Position numbers and translations under genes: made by a program
Notes under the pieces: generated by a model
Told to the model about the DNA's origin: nothing
Databases searched by the model: none
Seen by the model: the letters and a program-made list of their open reading frames with translations, nothing else
Shown here: positions 14,385 to 23,179 of the stretch, in pieces
Layout of the letters: the number at the start of each line of letters is the position of its first letter
How positions within the stretch are numbered: the stretch's first letter is position 1
DNA from: CALJXB01 sp965225935
GTDB lineage: Bacteria > Pseudomonadota > Alphaproteobacteria > Kiloniellales > JAKSDN01
Assembly: GCA_965225935.1 (NCBI GenBank)
Contig: CBDDCC010000010.1
Span: forward strand, 186,001 to 250,000
Direction of reading: 5' to 3'
Length of the DNA stretch: 64,000 bases

Positions 14385-16676
14385 ATGAGCGACACCGCCC
14401 AGCCGCGGCCCGCCTGGAGCCTGCCGCCGGTCAGCTTGCTGCTGGTCGGGGCGGTGCTGCTCGGCACCCTGGCCATGACCCTCTTCGCCCGCGTCAGCCT
14501 GAACGATCTGCGCGAGGGCCTGCCGGTGGCCGTCCTGCAGCAGCAGCGCGACGCGACGGGGCTCGCCCGGGACATCAACGCCGTGCTGCGGGCGGTTGAG
14601 GCCCTGCGCGCCGCGCCTTCGCCGGACCGCTTGGCGGCGGCCCAGGAGGCCCTGGCCGCGGCCGAGCGACGCCTGCGCATCCTGCGCGCCGCCCACGAGC
14701 CCTCGGCGCTGCCCGATACCACCGCCATGCTGGGGGTCATGCAGCCTGCGCTGGCCGACATCGGGCGTTGGCTCGACCGGGGCGTCCACGGCCTGGCGCC
14801 GAATTCGCCCGACGTGCTGGCGCTCGCCATCGAGCGCCTCTCCGAGGCCCAGCGTCGCTTCGACGCCCTGCACGGCCGCGCCAACGAGGAGGCCGTGGCT
14901 CTCCTGAAGGCCGATGCCGGCGATCTCGAGCGCCTGCGCGACCTGATGATCGCCCTGCTGCTGTTCGGCGCGCTGCTGGTGGCGGTGATCCTGGTCTTCG
15001 TGGTGCGCAGCCAGCGCGCGGAGGCGCGCCGCGCCGAGGCCCAGCGCCAGCTCCGGGATTCGATCGAGCTGATCTCCGGCGGCTTCGCCCTCTATGACGC
15101 CCAGGGCCGGCTCGAGCTCTGCAACGCCGAGTACGGCGCGCTGCTTCCCGGCGCCGAGGCGAGGCTCGTACCCGGCGCCGCCTACGAGGACCTGCTGCTG
15201 CACGCCGCCAGCGGCGGCGAGATCCTCGACGCCGTCGGCCGCGAGGCCGACTGGGTGCTGGAGCGCATGGGCCAGTTCGAAAGCCCGGGCGGGCCGGTCG
15301 AGCTGCGCCTGAAGGGCGGGCGCTGGATCCAGGCGGCCGAGCGCAAGACCGACGAGGGCGGCCTGGTGGTGGTCACCACGGACGTGACGGCGGCGCGCCA
15401 GCGCGAGGGCGAGCTGCGGGAGATCGGCCAGGACCTGCGCGACAACAACCTGCTGCTGGACGCGGCCCTCGCCAACATGTCCCAGGGTCTCGCCATGTTC
15501 GACCTGGACCACTGCCTGATCATCTGCAACGCCCGCTACCTGGCGCTCTACGACCTGCCGGCGGAGCTCGGCCGGCCGGGCACGCCGCTCCGGCGCATCA
15601 TGGCGGAGAGCGCGCGCCTGCAGTCCCTGAGCGAGGAGCGGACGACACGGCTGATCGACGAGCGCCTCACGATTGCCGGCCGCAAGGAGCCCTGCCGCTG
15701 GCGCGAGGTGATGGCCAGCGGCCAAGTCATCGAAATCTTCCACCAGCCGCTCGCCAGTGGCGGCTCGATCGCGACCTACGAGGACGTGACGGAGAGCTAC
15801 GAGGCCGAGACCGAGCTGCGTGCCGCCAAGGAGGAGGCCGAGGTGGCGAGCCGCGCCAAGTCCGACTTCCTGGCCGGGGTCAGCCACGAGCTGCGCACGC
15901 CCCTCAACGCCATCATTGGCTTCTCGGAGGTCATGCAGACCGAGATGTTCGGGCCGCTCGGCGACCGGCACTATCAGGAGTACGCCGAGGACATCCACGA
16001 GAGCGGCCATCACCTGCTCAGCCTGATCAATGACATCCTCGACCTCTCCAAGATCGAGGCCGGCAAGTTCGAGCTGCACGAGGAGGCGCTCAGCGTCCCC
16101 GACACGGTCCACGCCGCCCTTCGCCTGGTGCGCCAGCGGGCGGAGAAGGGTGGCGTCGTCATCTCGCGTGCCGTGGCGCCGCGCTTGCCGCGCCTTTTCG
16201 CCGACGGCCGCGCCTTGAAGCAGGTGCTGCTGAACCTTCTGACCAACGCCCTCAAGTTCACGCCCGAGGGCGGCAAGGTGACCATCGGCGCCGAGCTCGA
16301 CCCGGACGGCGGGCTCGTCTTCAGCGTGGCTGACAGCGGCGTCGGCATGACGCCCGAGGACCTGGAGCGGGCGCTCACGCCCTTCGGCCAGGCTGACAGC
16401 GACATCGCCCGTGAACAGGAGGGCACCGGCCTCGGCCTGCCCCTTACCAAGCACCTGGTGGAGATGCACGGCGGCAGCCTGACCATCGAAAGCGCGCCGG
16501 GCGAGGGCACCAAGGTGAGCGTCGCCTTCCCCGCCGAGCGTCTGCGGCCCGAGGAGGAAACGCCGGAGGAGAAGGCTGCGGAAGAGAGGGCGGCCGAAAA
16601 GAAGGGGGGCGGGGAAGCGCCCGACCGCAAGCCCGGGAAGGCCGGGTCCGGAGACGAGACGCCGGAGGCCGAGTAG
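14385..16676 (+). CDS. Membrane histidine kinase with two PAS-like domains (DivJ/PleC-like core)
   Basis: A 763-residue sensor. Two membrane spans (about 14-36 and 186-208) enclose a helical periplasmic domain of 150 residues. Two PAS-like domains follow (about 222-330 and 350-470; the second opens MSQGLAMFDLDHCLIICNARYL), then HisKA with the phosphorylated His at 501 in SHELRTPLNAIIGFSEV, and a complete ATPase domain (N-box NLLTNALKFT, DSGVGM, GTGLGLPL). The segment after the H-box (YAEDIHESGHHLLSLINDILDLSKIEAG) is typical of alphaproteobacterial PleC/DivJ/PdhS kinases. A 45-residue Glu/Lys-rich tail ends the protein. No response regulator is adjacent. Confidence 0.92.
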   Translation: MSDTAQPRPAWSLPPVSLLLVGAVLLGTLAMTLFARVSLNDLREGLPVAVLQQQRDATGLARDINAVLRAVEALRAAPSPDRLAAAQEALAAAERRLRILRAAHEPSALPDTTAMLGVMQPALADIGRWLDRGVHGLAPNSPDVLALAIERLSEAQRRFDALHGRANEEAVALLKADAGDLERLRDLMIALLLFGALLVAVILVFVVRSQRAEARRAEAQRQLRDSIELISGGFALYDAQGRLELCNAEYGALLPGAEARLVPGAAYEDLLLHAASGGEILDAVGREADWVLERMGQFESPGGPVELRLKGGRWIQAAERKTDEGGLVVVTTDVTAARQREGELREIGQDLRDNNLLLDAALANMSQGLAMFDLDHCLIICNARYLALYDLPAELGRPGTPLRRIMAESARLQSLSEERTTRLIDERLTIAGRKEPCRWREVMASGQVIEIFHQPLASGGSIATYEDVTESYEAETELRAAKEEAEVASRAKSDFLAGVSHELRTPLNAIIGFSEVMQTEMFGPLGDRHYQEYAEDIHESGHHLLSLINDILDLSKIEAGKFELHEEALSVPDTVHAALRLVRQRAEKGGVVISRAVAPRLPRLFADGRALKQVLLNLLTNALKFTPEGGKVTIGAELDPDGGLVFSVADSGVGMTPEDLERALTPFGQADSDIAREQEGTGLGLPLTKHLVEMHGGSLTIESAPGEGTKVSVAFPAERLRPEEETPEEKAAEERAAEKKGGGEAPDRKPGKAGSGDETPEAE

Positions 16677-16783
16677 CGGCCCCGCGCCCGCCGCGCCCGC
16701 GGCTCCAAGCAACAATTGATCTGTTGACGCCCCGGCGGCGGGCGGCTAAGCGCGACGGAGGCTTTGCGCGCAAGGGGGCTGCC

Positions 16784-18244
16784 ATGACCTTTGAACTGAA
16801 ATCCCGTCGGGACCTGGGCCTGGACGCGGTCCACCGGGTCGCCTGGCGGGGCGAGGGGGTGCGCTTCCACCCCGACGCCGTGGCGACCATGACCCGGGCG
16901 CGCGGCGCTTTCCTGGACCTGCTGGAGAGCGACCCGGAGCTGGTGGTCTATGGCGTCACCTCGGGCTACGGCCAGATGGCGCACCTGCGCTTCACGCCCG
17001 AGGAGCGGCGCGACCACGCCCGGATGCCGCCGATCGCGCCCATGACCAGCTTCGGCGAACCCCTGCCCGAGCGGGTCGCCCGGGCCATGGTGCTGGCCCG
17101 GCTCGCCAACTTCGCCGAGGGCCACGCCGCGATCTCGCCGCCGCTCGCCGAGGCCGTGGCCGCCATGCTCGACGGCCCGCTGCCGCCGGTGCCGGCGCTC
17201 GGCAACGGCTGCCCGGGCGAGATCCAGGCGCTGGCACACCTTTTCGGGAGCCTGGCCGAGGGCTTCGAGCTGGGCGAGAAGGACGCCATCGCCCTGGTCA
17301 ACGGCAGCCCCTGCGCCAACGCTCTGCTGGCCGATGCGGTGCTGGCCGCGCGCGGCCGCCTGGCGGTCGCCATCGAGGTCTTCGCGCTTTCCTACGAGGC
17401 CATCAACGCGCCCTTCGCTCATCTGGACCCGGTGCTCGAGGAGTTCTGGGAGGATCGCCACGAGGCGGGCGTGCTGCGCGCCCTGCGCGGCTGGCTGGCG
17501 ATCGCGGGCGACGCGGCGCGGCGCGCCTACCAGGCGCCGGTCTCTTGGCGCATTCTGCCACGGGTGCTGGGCCAGGCTGCACGGGCGCTCGCCCAGGCCG
17601 AGGAGGTTGCCGAGGTTTCCCTGCGGGCGGTCTCCGACAATCCCGTGTTCGTGCCGCCGGAGAGCGACGGACTGCCGGGCCGCGTGCTCTCCAACGGCGG
17701 CTACCACAACGCCATGGCCTATCCGGCCATGGACAACCTGGCCGCCGCTTGGGCGGACCTGACGCTCCTGGCCGACCGCCACGTGAACAAACTGCTGGAC
17801 GGCCGCACCTCCCATCTGCCCGATTACCTCATGGGCGCGGAGGGCGGCTATCCCGGCTGCCTCGGCTTTACCGCCGCCGCCTATGCGGAACAGGCGCGCC
17901 ATGCGGCCCAGCGCAGCTTCCTGCCGGGCAGCGAGGGGGGCGGCTTCGGCCAGAACGACGTCGCCTTGCCGACCTTCTTCTCCTGGCGCCGGGAGGCCGA
18001 GGCGGGCGCCTGCCTGGAGGCCGGCCTGGCCGTCCTCTGCCTCATCGCCAGCCAGGCCCTCCACGTCACCGGCCGCCCGCCGCCGCCGCCGCTCAGGCCG
18101 CTCCTCGAGCAGATCCGCCGGCTCTCTCCGCCCATCGAGAAAAGCCGCGGCCTCGCCCACGAAGCCGAGGCGGTGAAGCGCCTGCTGACGGAAAAGATCT
18201 TCGCCGGCGTGAGGGCGGTGGACGGAGTGGCCGAAGTGAGCTGA
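16784..18244 (+). CDS. Histidine/aromatic ammonia-lyase homologue lacking the MIO-forming serine
   Basis: A 486-residue protein matching the HAL/PAL superfamily over its length. The ATG at 16784 with an AAGGGGG SD is preferred to the one at 16724. Conserved family marks: catalytic-loop VYGVTSGYG (Y56), NGSPCANALL, APVSWRILPRVLGQA, SDNPVF, GGYHNAMAYPAMDNLA and GFGQNDVALP. The decisive triad Ala-Ser-Gly, which cyclises to the electrophilic MIO group, is replaced by Cys143-Pro144-Gly145 in NGCPGEIQALAHL, at the same position as in bacterial HutH. Without the serine MIO cannot form, so classical ammonia elimination is not expected. It could be a lyase using another mechanism, a binding protein, or inactive. 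No hut genes are nearby. Confidence 0.85.
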   Translation: MTFELKSRRDLGLDAVHRVAWRGEGVRFHPDAVATMTRARGAFLDLLESDPELVVYGVTSGYGQMAHLRFTPEERRDHARMPPIAPMTSFGEPLPERVARAMVLARLANFAEGHAAISPPLAEAVAAMLDGPLPPVPALGNGCPGEIQALAHLFGSLAEGFELGEKDAIALVNGSPCANALLADAVLAARGRLAVAIEVFALSYEAINAPFAHLDPVLEEFWEDRHEAGVLRALRGWLAIAGDAARRAYQAPVSWRILPRVLGQAARALAQAEEVAEVSLRAVSDNPVFVPPESDGLPGRVLSNGGYHNAMAYPAMDNLAAAWADLTLLADRHVNKLLDGRTSHLPDYLMGAEGGYPGCLGFTAAAYAEQARHAAQRSFLPGSEGGGFGQNDVALPTFFSWRREAEAGACLEAGLAVLCLIASQALHVTGRPPPPPLRPLLEQIRRLSPPIEKSRGLAHEAEAVKRLLTEKIFAGVRAVDGVAEVS

Positions 18245-18421
18245 GGAGTATGGGCGCCGTCAGTTTCGCCTTGTTTGAACAAAGGCAGTGTTCGTCGTTC
18301 ACGATGCTGAGGTCTACGGTCCTTACCGCTTGGTCAATGGAGTTCTCTAGCGTGAAGTGAGCTCACGCTGAAACCACGAAAGCCAGGCGTTACGCTTTGT
18401 GTGTGCGACCGCAGATTGTGA

Positions 18422-19438
18422 CTACTTTGTGCACTCGTCTACGAGATGGAGATGAGCCGGGTACCCGAAACTAGGGACGATTGTCGCAAGATGCTCTGCT
18501 TGTTCTGCAGTGAAGTCGCCATGCAAAACCATATAGCGCTCCATGGGTTTCTCGACGCGTCCTACCGCGACAACTTGATCATCGATGACCATTGCCAATG
18601 GGCGCTTGGGTTCTGGTAGGTGGTGGCGGATCTGCCAACCACCTATCACATCGAAGCGCATGACTAGAACGGGTTGCCCATTCTCAATCACGACCGAGGC
18701 ATCAACCACGTGGTACCCAGAGATGACGATCCGCCTGTTCACGACGTGGCGTTCTCTGTCTTGTCCATTCGGCTGCTGCTGTGCTTCGAGAACTTGGTAT
18801 CCCTTTGGGATCTCGCTCCGGTCCGGATCGATCGTCGGATCGATCACGTGGAACGTTAGCCTCGAGAACGATTGAGAGTGATTCATTTTGCGCTTCAACT
18901 TGCCGGCGGCTGGTTGCGGAACCAGTATGCAGTGCCGTCCTAAGGCGCGGATTCCGTCCGTTCCGATGCCATGCGCCTGCACAGATCTTCGGAAGGAGTT
19001 CAGAGCCTGTTGAAATATGTCCCTACGAATTTCTTCCAGCTCATACGGAGCGAACGTTAACTCGAAGCTGCCATCGTTTTGAGTTAGGACCATTTCCGGC
19101 CAGTCCTGTGAGAGCAACTGAGCAGCTTCTGCAGCTTGCGTAGGGTCTCGGAGCTTGAAGACAACTTGGCCTGACTTGACGCCCAGGCCCCTATAGCCGA
19201 TTTTTGCTTTGCGCAAGACTCGCCCCGTGTAGTCGCCAACCGTTCTCAGATACCTGGCAACACCTCGTTCTGTATCCACTTCGAAAATCAGATCCCCGGC
19301 TGTAGCGCCAACAGAAGTAGGTTTGAGATTGCGGCCAACTGTGATTTCCCGTTCTTGCGATCCTACGGCCTTGGTGGTCCACACGGGCAGGGCAGCAATA
19401 GAAAGCACAATCGAGCGTCGCGAGTACATGCTTGTCAA
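18422..19438 (-). CDS. Stand-alone SecD-like periplasmic domain protein
   Basis: A 338-residue protein that begins with a possible Tat-like signal (SRRSIVLSIAALPVW) and then matches the first periplasmic part of SecD: VGDYTGRVLRKAKIGYRGLGVKSG, the RRSVQAHGIGTDGIRALGRHCILV segment (SecD: RRIDELGTxEPxIQRQG...IxVQxPG), LTFHVIDP, VVNRRIVISGYHVVDASVVIENGQPVLVMRFDVIGG, and PLAMVIDDQVVAVGRVEKPM. All later SecD membrane segments are missing. Codon use and GC are lower than in neighbouring genes and the flanks are AT-rich, which points to acquisition by transfer. The start may be at the second ATG (MYSRRS). Translocase function is unlikely without the membrane part; a periplasmic binding or regulatory role is possible. 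Confidence 0.7.
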   Translation of the reverse strand: MTSMYSRRSIVLSIAALPVWTTKAVGSQEREITVGRNLKPTSVGATAGDLIFEVDTERGVARYLRTVGDYTGRVLRKAKIGYRGLGVKSGQVVFKLRDPTQAAEAAQLLSQDWPEMVLTQNDGSFELTFAPYELEEIRRDIFQQALNSFRRSVQAHGIGTDGIRALGRHCILVPQPAAGKLKRKMNHSQSFSRLTFHVIDPTIDPDRSEIPKGYQVLEAQQQPNGQDRERHVVNRRIVISGYHVVDASVVIENGQPVLVMRFDVIGGWQIRHHLPEPKRPLAMVIDDQVVAVGRVEKPMERYMVLHGDFTAEQAEHLATIVPSFGYPAHLHLVDECTK

Positions 19439-19842
19439 TTTATGTGCTCCAACGATATGTGCTGAAAGTGTTTCAATTTCAGTTAGTAAACGTATATCGA
19501 ATTACCACTAATATATATAACTAGGCAATGGCCCCAGCTGGACGGTCTTCGTTAGCTTCCATCACAACAGCGAGGAACGTACGGGCTCTTGGGGGCGCAA
19601 TGGGCTCGTTTGTATAGAGCAAATCTATTCGCCACGGACGATACGACGCCGTAGGTGCGGTTTCCTTACTTGCTGACCGACATGCGCTCAATCTCCATGT
19701 CGCGACGCTTACCATTTGTTCCATTGTGCTATCTCCATACACGGCCATTACATAGTCAGTTCTCCGCTCGGCCGCACCGATACGGCTGGCGTGGATTCTG
19801 CTGTCTTTGGCCGCTAGTCTCCGCGGCGAAGGAGACAGCTTC
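19439..19842. other. AT-rich gap without a supported gene
   Basis: This 404-bp stretch is the most AT-rich part of the islet 18245-19842. It contains runs such as CTAATATATATAACTAG near 19510 and no ORF with an SD and coding character. The open frame 19865-19521 on the minus strand overlaps the next gene and resembles nothing recognised. Confidence 0.5.
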
Positions 19843-21597
19843 TTGGAACGCAGGCTGGCCGCCATACTCGCCGCCGATGTGGCGGGCTACACCCGGCTCA
19901 TGGGCGCGGACGAGGCGGGGACGCTCTCGCGCCTGACCGCCCTTCGCCAGGAGCTGCTGGAGCCTCTGATCGCCCGCCACCGGGGGCGGATCGTCAAGCT
20001 CATGGGCGACGGCCTGCTGGTGGAGTTCGCCAGCGTGGTGGACGCCGCCGCCTGCGCTCTCGATTGGCAGGAGAGTGTGGCGGAGTGGGAAGCGGCGGGC
20101 GAGGAGGGGGCGAGGCTCCGTTTCCGCATCGGCCTCAACCTGGGCGACGTGATCGTCGAGGAGGGCGATATCCACGGCGACGGGGTGAACCTGGCGGCGC
20201 GCCTGGAGACCCTCGCAGAGCCGGGCGGCATCTGCCTTTCCGCCGACGCCTACCGCCAGGTGCGCGGCAAGGTGGCGGCGGATTTCGAGGACCTGGGCGA
20301 GAAGCACTTGAAGAACGTGGCCGAGCCCGTCCGGGTCTACAAGGTCGCCGGGGCGGGTTCCGGCTCGCTTTCTGGGGACGCCGCGGTGCCGCCGGCGCGG
20401 AAGGCTCTGCCCCTGCCGGACAAGCCCTCCATCGCCGTGCTCGCCTTCGACAACTTGAGCGGCGATCCCGGGCAGGACTACTTCTCCGACGGCGTCACCG
20501 AGGACATCATCGGCGAGCTCTCCCGTTTCCGGGAGCTCTTCGTCATCGCCCGCAACTCCTCCTTCTCCTACAAGGGCAAGGCCGCCAAGGTGCAGGACAT
20601 CGCATCCGACCTGGGCGTGCGCTACGTGCTCGAGGGGAGCCTCCGGACCGCGGGGTCCCGCATCCGCATCGCCGCCCAGCTGGTCGACGGCGAGACCGGC
20701 CAGCACATCTGGTCGGAGCGCTACGACCGGGAGATGGCCGACCTCTTCGCCCTGCAGGACGAGATCGCCCAGAGCGTCGCCGGCACCGTCGCCGGCCGCC
20801 TCAAGCTGTCCGCGGGAGAACGGGCCGCGCGCAAGCCGGTCGAGAACCTGGAGGCCTACGACTACGCCCTGCGCGGCCAGAGCATCATTGGCGACACGAA
20901 GGAGAACAACCTGCTGGCGCGGGAGTCCTACGAGAAGGCCATCGAGCGGGACCCGGCCTGCACCATGGCCTACGTGGGCTTGGCGCGAAGCTACATAATC
21001 GAGTTCATAAACCGCTGGTCGGGCCCCGGGGACCGCCCGCTCGACCGTGCCCGCGACTACGCCGAAAAGGCGGTATCCCTCGACAGCACGGACAGCCTGG
21101 CGCAGCTGATCCTCGGCGGCGTCTATGTGCAGAGGGAGGAGTTCGACGACGCGAGAGCCCACCTGGAACGGGCCCTCGCGCTCAATCCCAACGACGCCGA
21201 CGGCTTCGCGCTCATGGGCTTCTATCTGGACGCGGTGGGCGAGCCCGGCGAGGCGATCGGGCTCTACCTCAAGGCGATGCGGCTCAACCCCTACTATCCC
21301 GGCTGGTATCTCTGGAAGCTCGGGGAGGCCTACTTCGGCACGCGCCAGTACGAGAAGGCGCTGGCCTCTCTGAAGGACGCCTTGAGCCGCAGCCCCCGGC
21401 ACAAGCGGGCGCGCCTGGCGCTCGCCGCGACCCTTGTCCGGCTTGGACGGACCGAGGAGGCGAAGCGGCAGGTGGCCACGCTCCTCGCCGCGCATCCGGA
21501 CAGCTCCCTCGGCCAGGAATGCCGCCAGCACTTCCATAGCGAGGCCGCGCGCACGCACTGGATCGAGGCTCTGGAGACGGCCGGCCTGCCGGAGTGA
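19843..21597 (+). CDS. Class III adenylate/guanylate cyclase with TolB-like and TPR regions
   Basis: A 584-residue cytoplasmic protein. A TTG at 19843 with GGAG eight bases upstream gives MERRLAAILAADVAGYTRLMG, the standard family start; the frame runs on to 19807. Residues 1-175 are a class III cyclase domain with the metal-binding Asp pair (ILAADVAGY; LMGDGLLVEF) and the GDVIVEEGDIHGDGVNLAARLE segment. Residues 190-330 match the TolB-like domain (PSIAVLAFDNLSGDPGQDYFSDGVTEDIIGELS). Residues 335-575 are TPR repeats. This architecture is common and expanded in Alphaproteobacteria. A paralogue lies at 24699. Product nucleotide (cAMP or cGMP) cannot be told by eye. Confidence 0.9.
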   Translation: MERRLAAILAADVAGYTRLMGADEAGTLSRLTALRQELLEPLIARHRGRIVKLMGDGLLVEFASVVDAAACALDWQESVAEWEAAGEEGARLRFRIGLNLGDVIVEEGDIHGDGVNLAARLETLAEPGGICLSADAYRQVRGKVAADFEDLGEKHLKNVAEPVRVYKVAGAGSGSLSGDAAVPPARKALPLPDKPSIAVLAFDNLSGDPGQDYFSDGVTEDIIGELSRFRELFVIARNSSFSYKGKAAKVQDIASDLGVRYVLEGSLRTAGSRIRIAAQLVDGETGQHIWSERYDREMADLFALQDEIAQSVAGTVAGRLKLSAGERAARKPVENLEAYDYALRGQSIIGDTKENNLLARESYEKAIERDPACTMAYVGLARSYIIEFINRWSGPGDRPLDRARDYAEKAVSLDSTDSLAQLILGGVYVQREEFDDARAHLERALALNPNDADGFALMGFYLDAVGEPGEAIGLYLKAMRLNPYYPGWYLWKLGEAYFGTRQYEKALASLKDALSRSPRHKRARLALAATLVRLGRTEEAKRQVATLLAAHPDSSLGQECRQHFHSEAARTHWIEALETAGLPE

Positions 21598-21625
21598 GGC
21601 GCGCCCTAGGGTCGGGCAGAGCTCC

Positions 21626-22078
21626 TCACGCCTCCGCGGCTTTCCAGTCCCCGGCCTTGTTCCACCAGCGGTGCGGATTGTCCCTGTCGTCGAGGCCTTT
21701 GCACTGGCTGCGAAGCACCTCGGTCACCGTGATCACCGGCTCGTAGTAGCTGTGCACCGCATAGATGGCCTCGATCACCGCCTCGAGCATGGCGCTGTCG
21801 CGGGGCAGGAAGAAGCGCATTTCGTCCACCTGGGGGCGGTGGCGGGTTTCCTCCTCGGCGCCGGTCGGCGTGCCCTCGCGCGGCCGGTAGTACTCGACGC
21901 CGGCGGGGGCGCGATAGCCGTTGCGGTCGGTCTTTCCCTGAACCAGGGGTGCGACCTCGACCACGGCATCGAAGATGCGGTCCACGTCCTCCTCCGGGGC
22001 TTGGAACATCACCAGCCACATGGGCTGCATCTCGATGGGCCGGGTGTCGAACCCGTCGCGCAGTATGTTGGTGCTCAT
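21626..22078 (-). CDS. NIF3/YqfO-domain-like small protein, paralogue 1 of 3
   Basis: 150 residues. It shares with its two upstream neighbours a layout seen in the YqfO-type domain of NIF3 proteins: a first strand-helix (WLVMFQAPEEDVDRIFDAVVEVAPL), a G-x-x-D/Y loop (GKTDRNGYRAP), an EGTPTGAEEE turn equivalent to the EGxNPxxG turn, a FFLPRDSAMLEAVIEAIYAVHSYYEPVITV unit equivalent to the HPYEEP motif, and then a private C-terminal motif DDRDNPHRWWN. The last gene of the three, 33 bases after the previous one. No metal-binding NIF3 core is present. The role is unknown; related ferredoxin-like domains (CutA, PII) sense metals or small molecules. Confidence 0.6.
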   Translation of the reverse strand: MSTNILRDGFDTRPIEMQPMWLVMFQAPEEDVDRIFDAVVEVAPLVQGKTDRNGYRAPAGVEYYRPREGTPTGAEEETRHRPQVDEMRFFLPRDSAMLEAVIEAIYAVHSYYEPVITVTEVLRSQCKGLDDRDNPHRWWNKAGDWKAAEA

Positions 22079-22111
22079 CTCGTCGACCTCCGCTTTCTCC
22101 CAACCCTTCGT

Positions 22112-22570
22112 TCAGCCGATCCGCTCCGGCAAGCCACGGCCATTGTTCCACCACCTGTTCGGGTTCTTGCTGTTCGGATCGTAGTTTGCCCGGCTGGCCC
22201 AATCCTCGCGAACGAAGATCACCGGCTCCTCGTAGTGGTGGACCGCGAGAATCGCGTCCATCACCGCTTCGAGAGACCCCGCCTCGCGCTCGATGGAGAT
22301 CTTCAACTCGACCATGGGATAGGTTTCGGTCTCTCCAGGCTGGAATCCCTCGACATGGCTGCTGGTGGTCGAGTTGGCCTCGGGTTGCGCGGTTTCCTTG
22401 CCTGGCGCGGTGATGCTGGCGTTGCGCCGGTAGCGCCCGAAGCCGAGGGGATGAACGGCCATCACCGCGTCGAGAATCCTGTCGCAATCCTCGGGCAGGG
22501 TCTGAATCTCCAGCGTCCACACGGGAACCAGCCGCCCCGAGGAGGCCTTGTATTCGGAAAGATGCGTCAT
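22112..22570 (-). CDS. NIF3/YqfO-domain-like small protein, paralogue 2 of 3
   Basis: 152 residues, starting at ATG 22570; the longer open frame is a read-through of the upstream gene region. It keeps the same layout as its neighbours: WTLEIQTLPEDCDRILDAVMAVHPL, then ELKISIEREAGSLEAVMDAILAVHHYEEPVIFV with the clearest HxYEEPVI motif of the three, and the C-terminal NPNRWWN motif. The middle loop is the most divergent and lacks the EGxxxGAE turn. It starts 11 bases after the end of paralogue 3, so the three genes form an operon. Confidence 0.6.
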   Translation of the reverse strand: MTHLSEYKASSGRLVPVWTLEIQTLPEDCDRILDAVMAVHPLGFGRYRRNASITAPGKETAQPEANSTTSSHVEGFQPGETETYPMVELKISIEREAGSLEAVMDAILAVHHYEEPVIFVREDWASRANYDPNSKNPNRWWNNGRGLPERIG

Positions 22571-22581
22571 CGCCCGGCCAC

Positions 22582-23058
22582 TCACCCGACCGCGTCGCCG
22601 TGAAGGGACGCGGCGTCCGGACGGTTCCAGTAGCGGTTCGGATTGTCGTTGTCGTCGAGGAGCTTGGAGCGGCTTCCCCAGACTTCTTCGACGCGGATCG
22701 TCGGTTCTTCGTTGACGTGGACGGCGAAGATCACTTCGAAGGCCTTGCCGAGCAGGGCCCGGTCCGGCGGAATGGAAAAGACGATCTGAGCGGCTCGGGT
22801 CTTCTGGATCGTGCCTTCCGCGCCGGCATGGGACCCTTCGAGCGCCCGAAACCGCTGGTAGCCGTTCTCGCGCACGTAGGTGCAGTTGTCGTAGGGGCCC
22901 TGAACCAGCGGCAGCGCGCGGCCGAGAGCCTCCAGAACCGGTTCCACGCCTGCGGCGGGCGTATCGATGGTGACCAACCACTCGCGCGCCAGCGAGGCCG
23001 GCGTCATGTCGAAGTCATCGAGCTCGTGCTGCTCGGGCATGGCTGTCGTCCCGTTCAA
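22582..23058 (-). CDS. NIF3/YqfO-domain-like small protein, paralogue 3 of 3
   Basis: 158 residues and first gene of the leftward trio. Its middle part is closest to true YqfO domains: WLVTIDTPAAGVEPVLEALG, then GPYDNCTYVRENGYQRF (NIF3: GNYDxCSFxxxGxGxF), RALEGSHAGAEGT (NIF3: xPLEGxNPxxG), and FEVIFAVHVNEEPTIRVEEV in the HPYEEP position. The C-terminus again ends in a DDNDNPNRYWN motif. The start could also be the Met six codons downstream (MPEQHEL). The shared exclusive C-terminal motif shows that the three proteins form a subfamily made by duplication. Confidence 0.6.
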   Translation of the reverse strand: MNGTTAMPEQHELDDFDMTPASLAREWLVTIDTPAAGVEPVLEALGRALPLVQGPYDNCTYVRENGYQRFRALEGSHAGAEGTIQKTRAAQIVFSIPPDRALLGKAFEVIFAVHVNEEPTIRVEEVWGSRSKLLDDNDNPNRYWNRPDAASLHGDAVG

Positions 23059-23179
23059 GTTTCCATCCCCGGCAGACTAGCAAGGCGTTCCTGACAACCT
23101 GCTGTCAGCAGTGTCTCGTTCGCCTGGCAGCGGCGACGGATGTGGCCGATTCAGTTCAATGGAATTTGCCACGCCCGGG

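Noticed and set aside
14322..18160. Very long minus-strand frames opposite the histidine kinase and ammonia-lyase-like genes
   Set aside because: Both opposite-strand genes have complete motifs; these frames mirror their codons and show low-complexity Leu/Gly/Ala/Arg composition.
19521..19865. 114-codon minus-strand frame in the AT-rich gap
   Set aside because: Its start lies inside the cyclase gene on the other strand, it has no SD and resembles no family.
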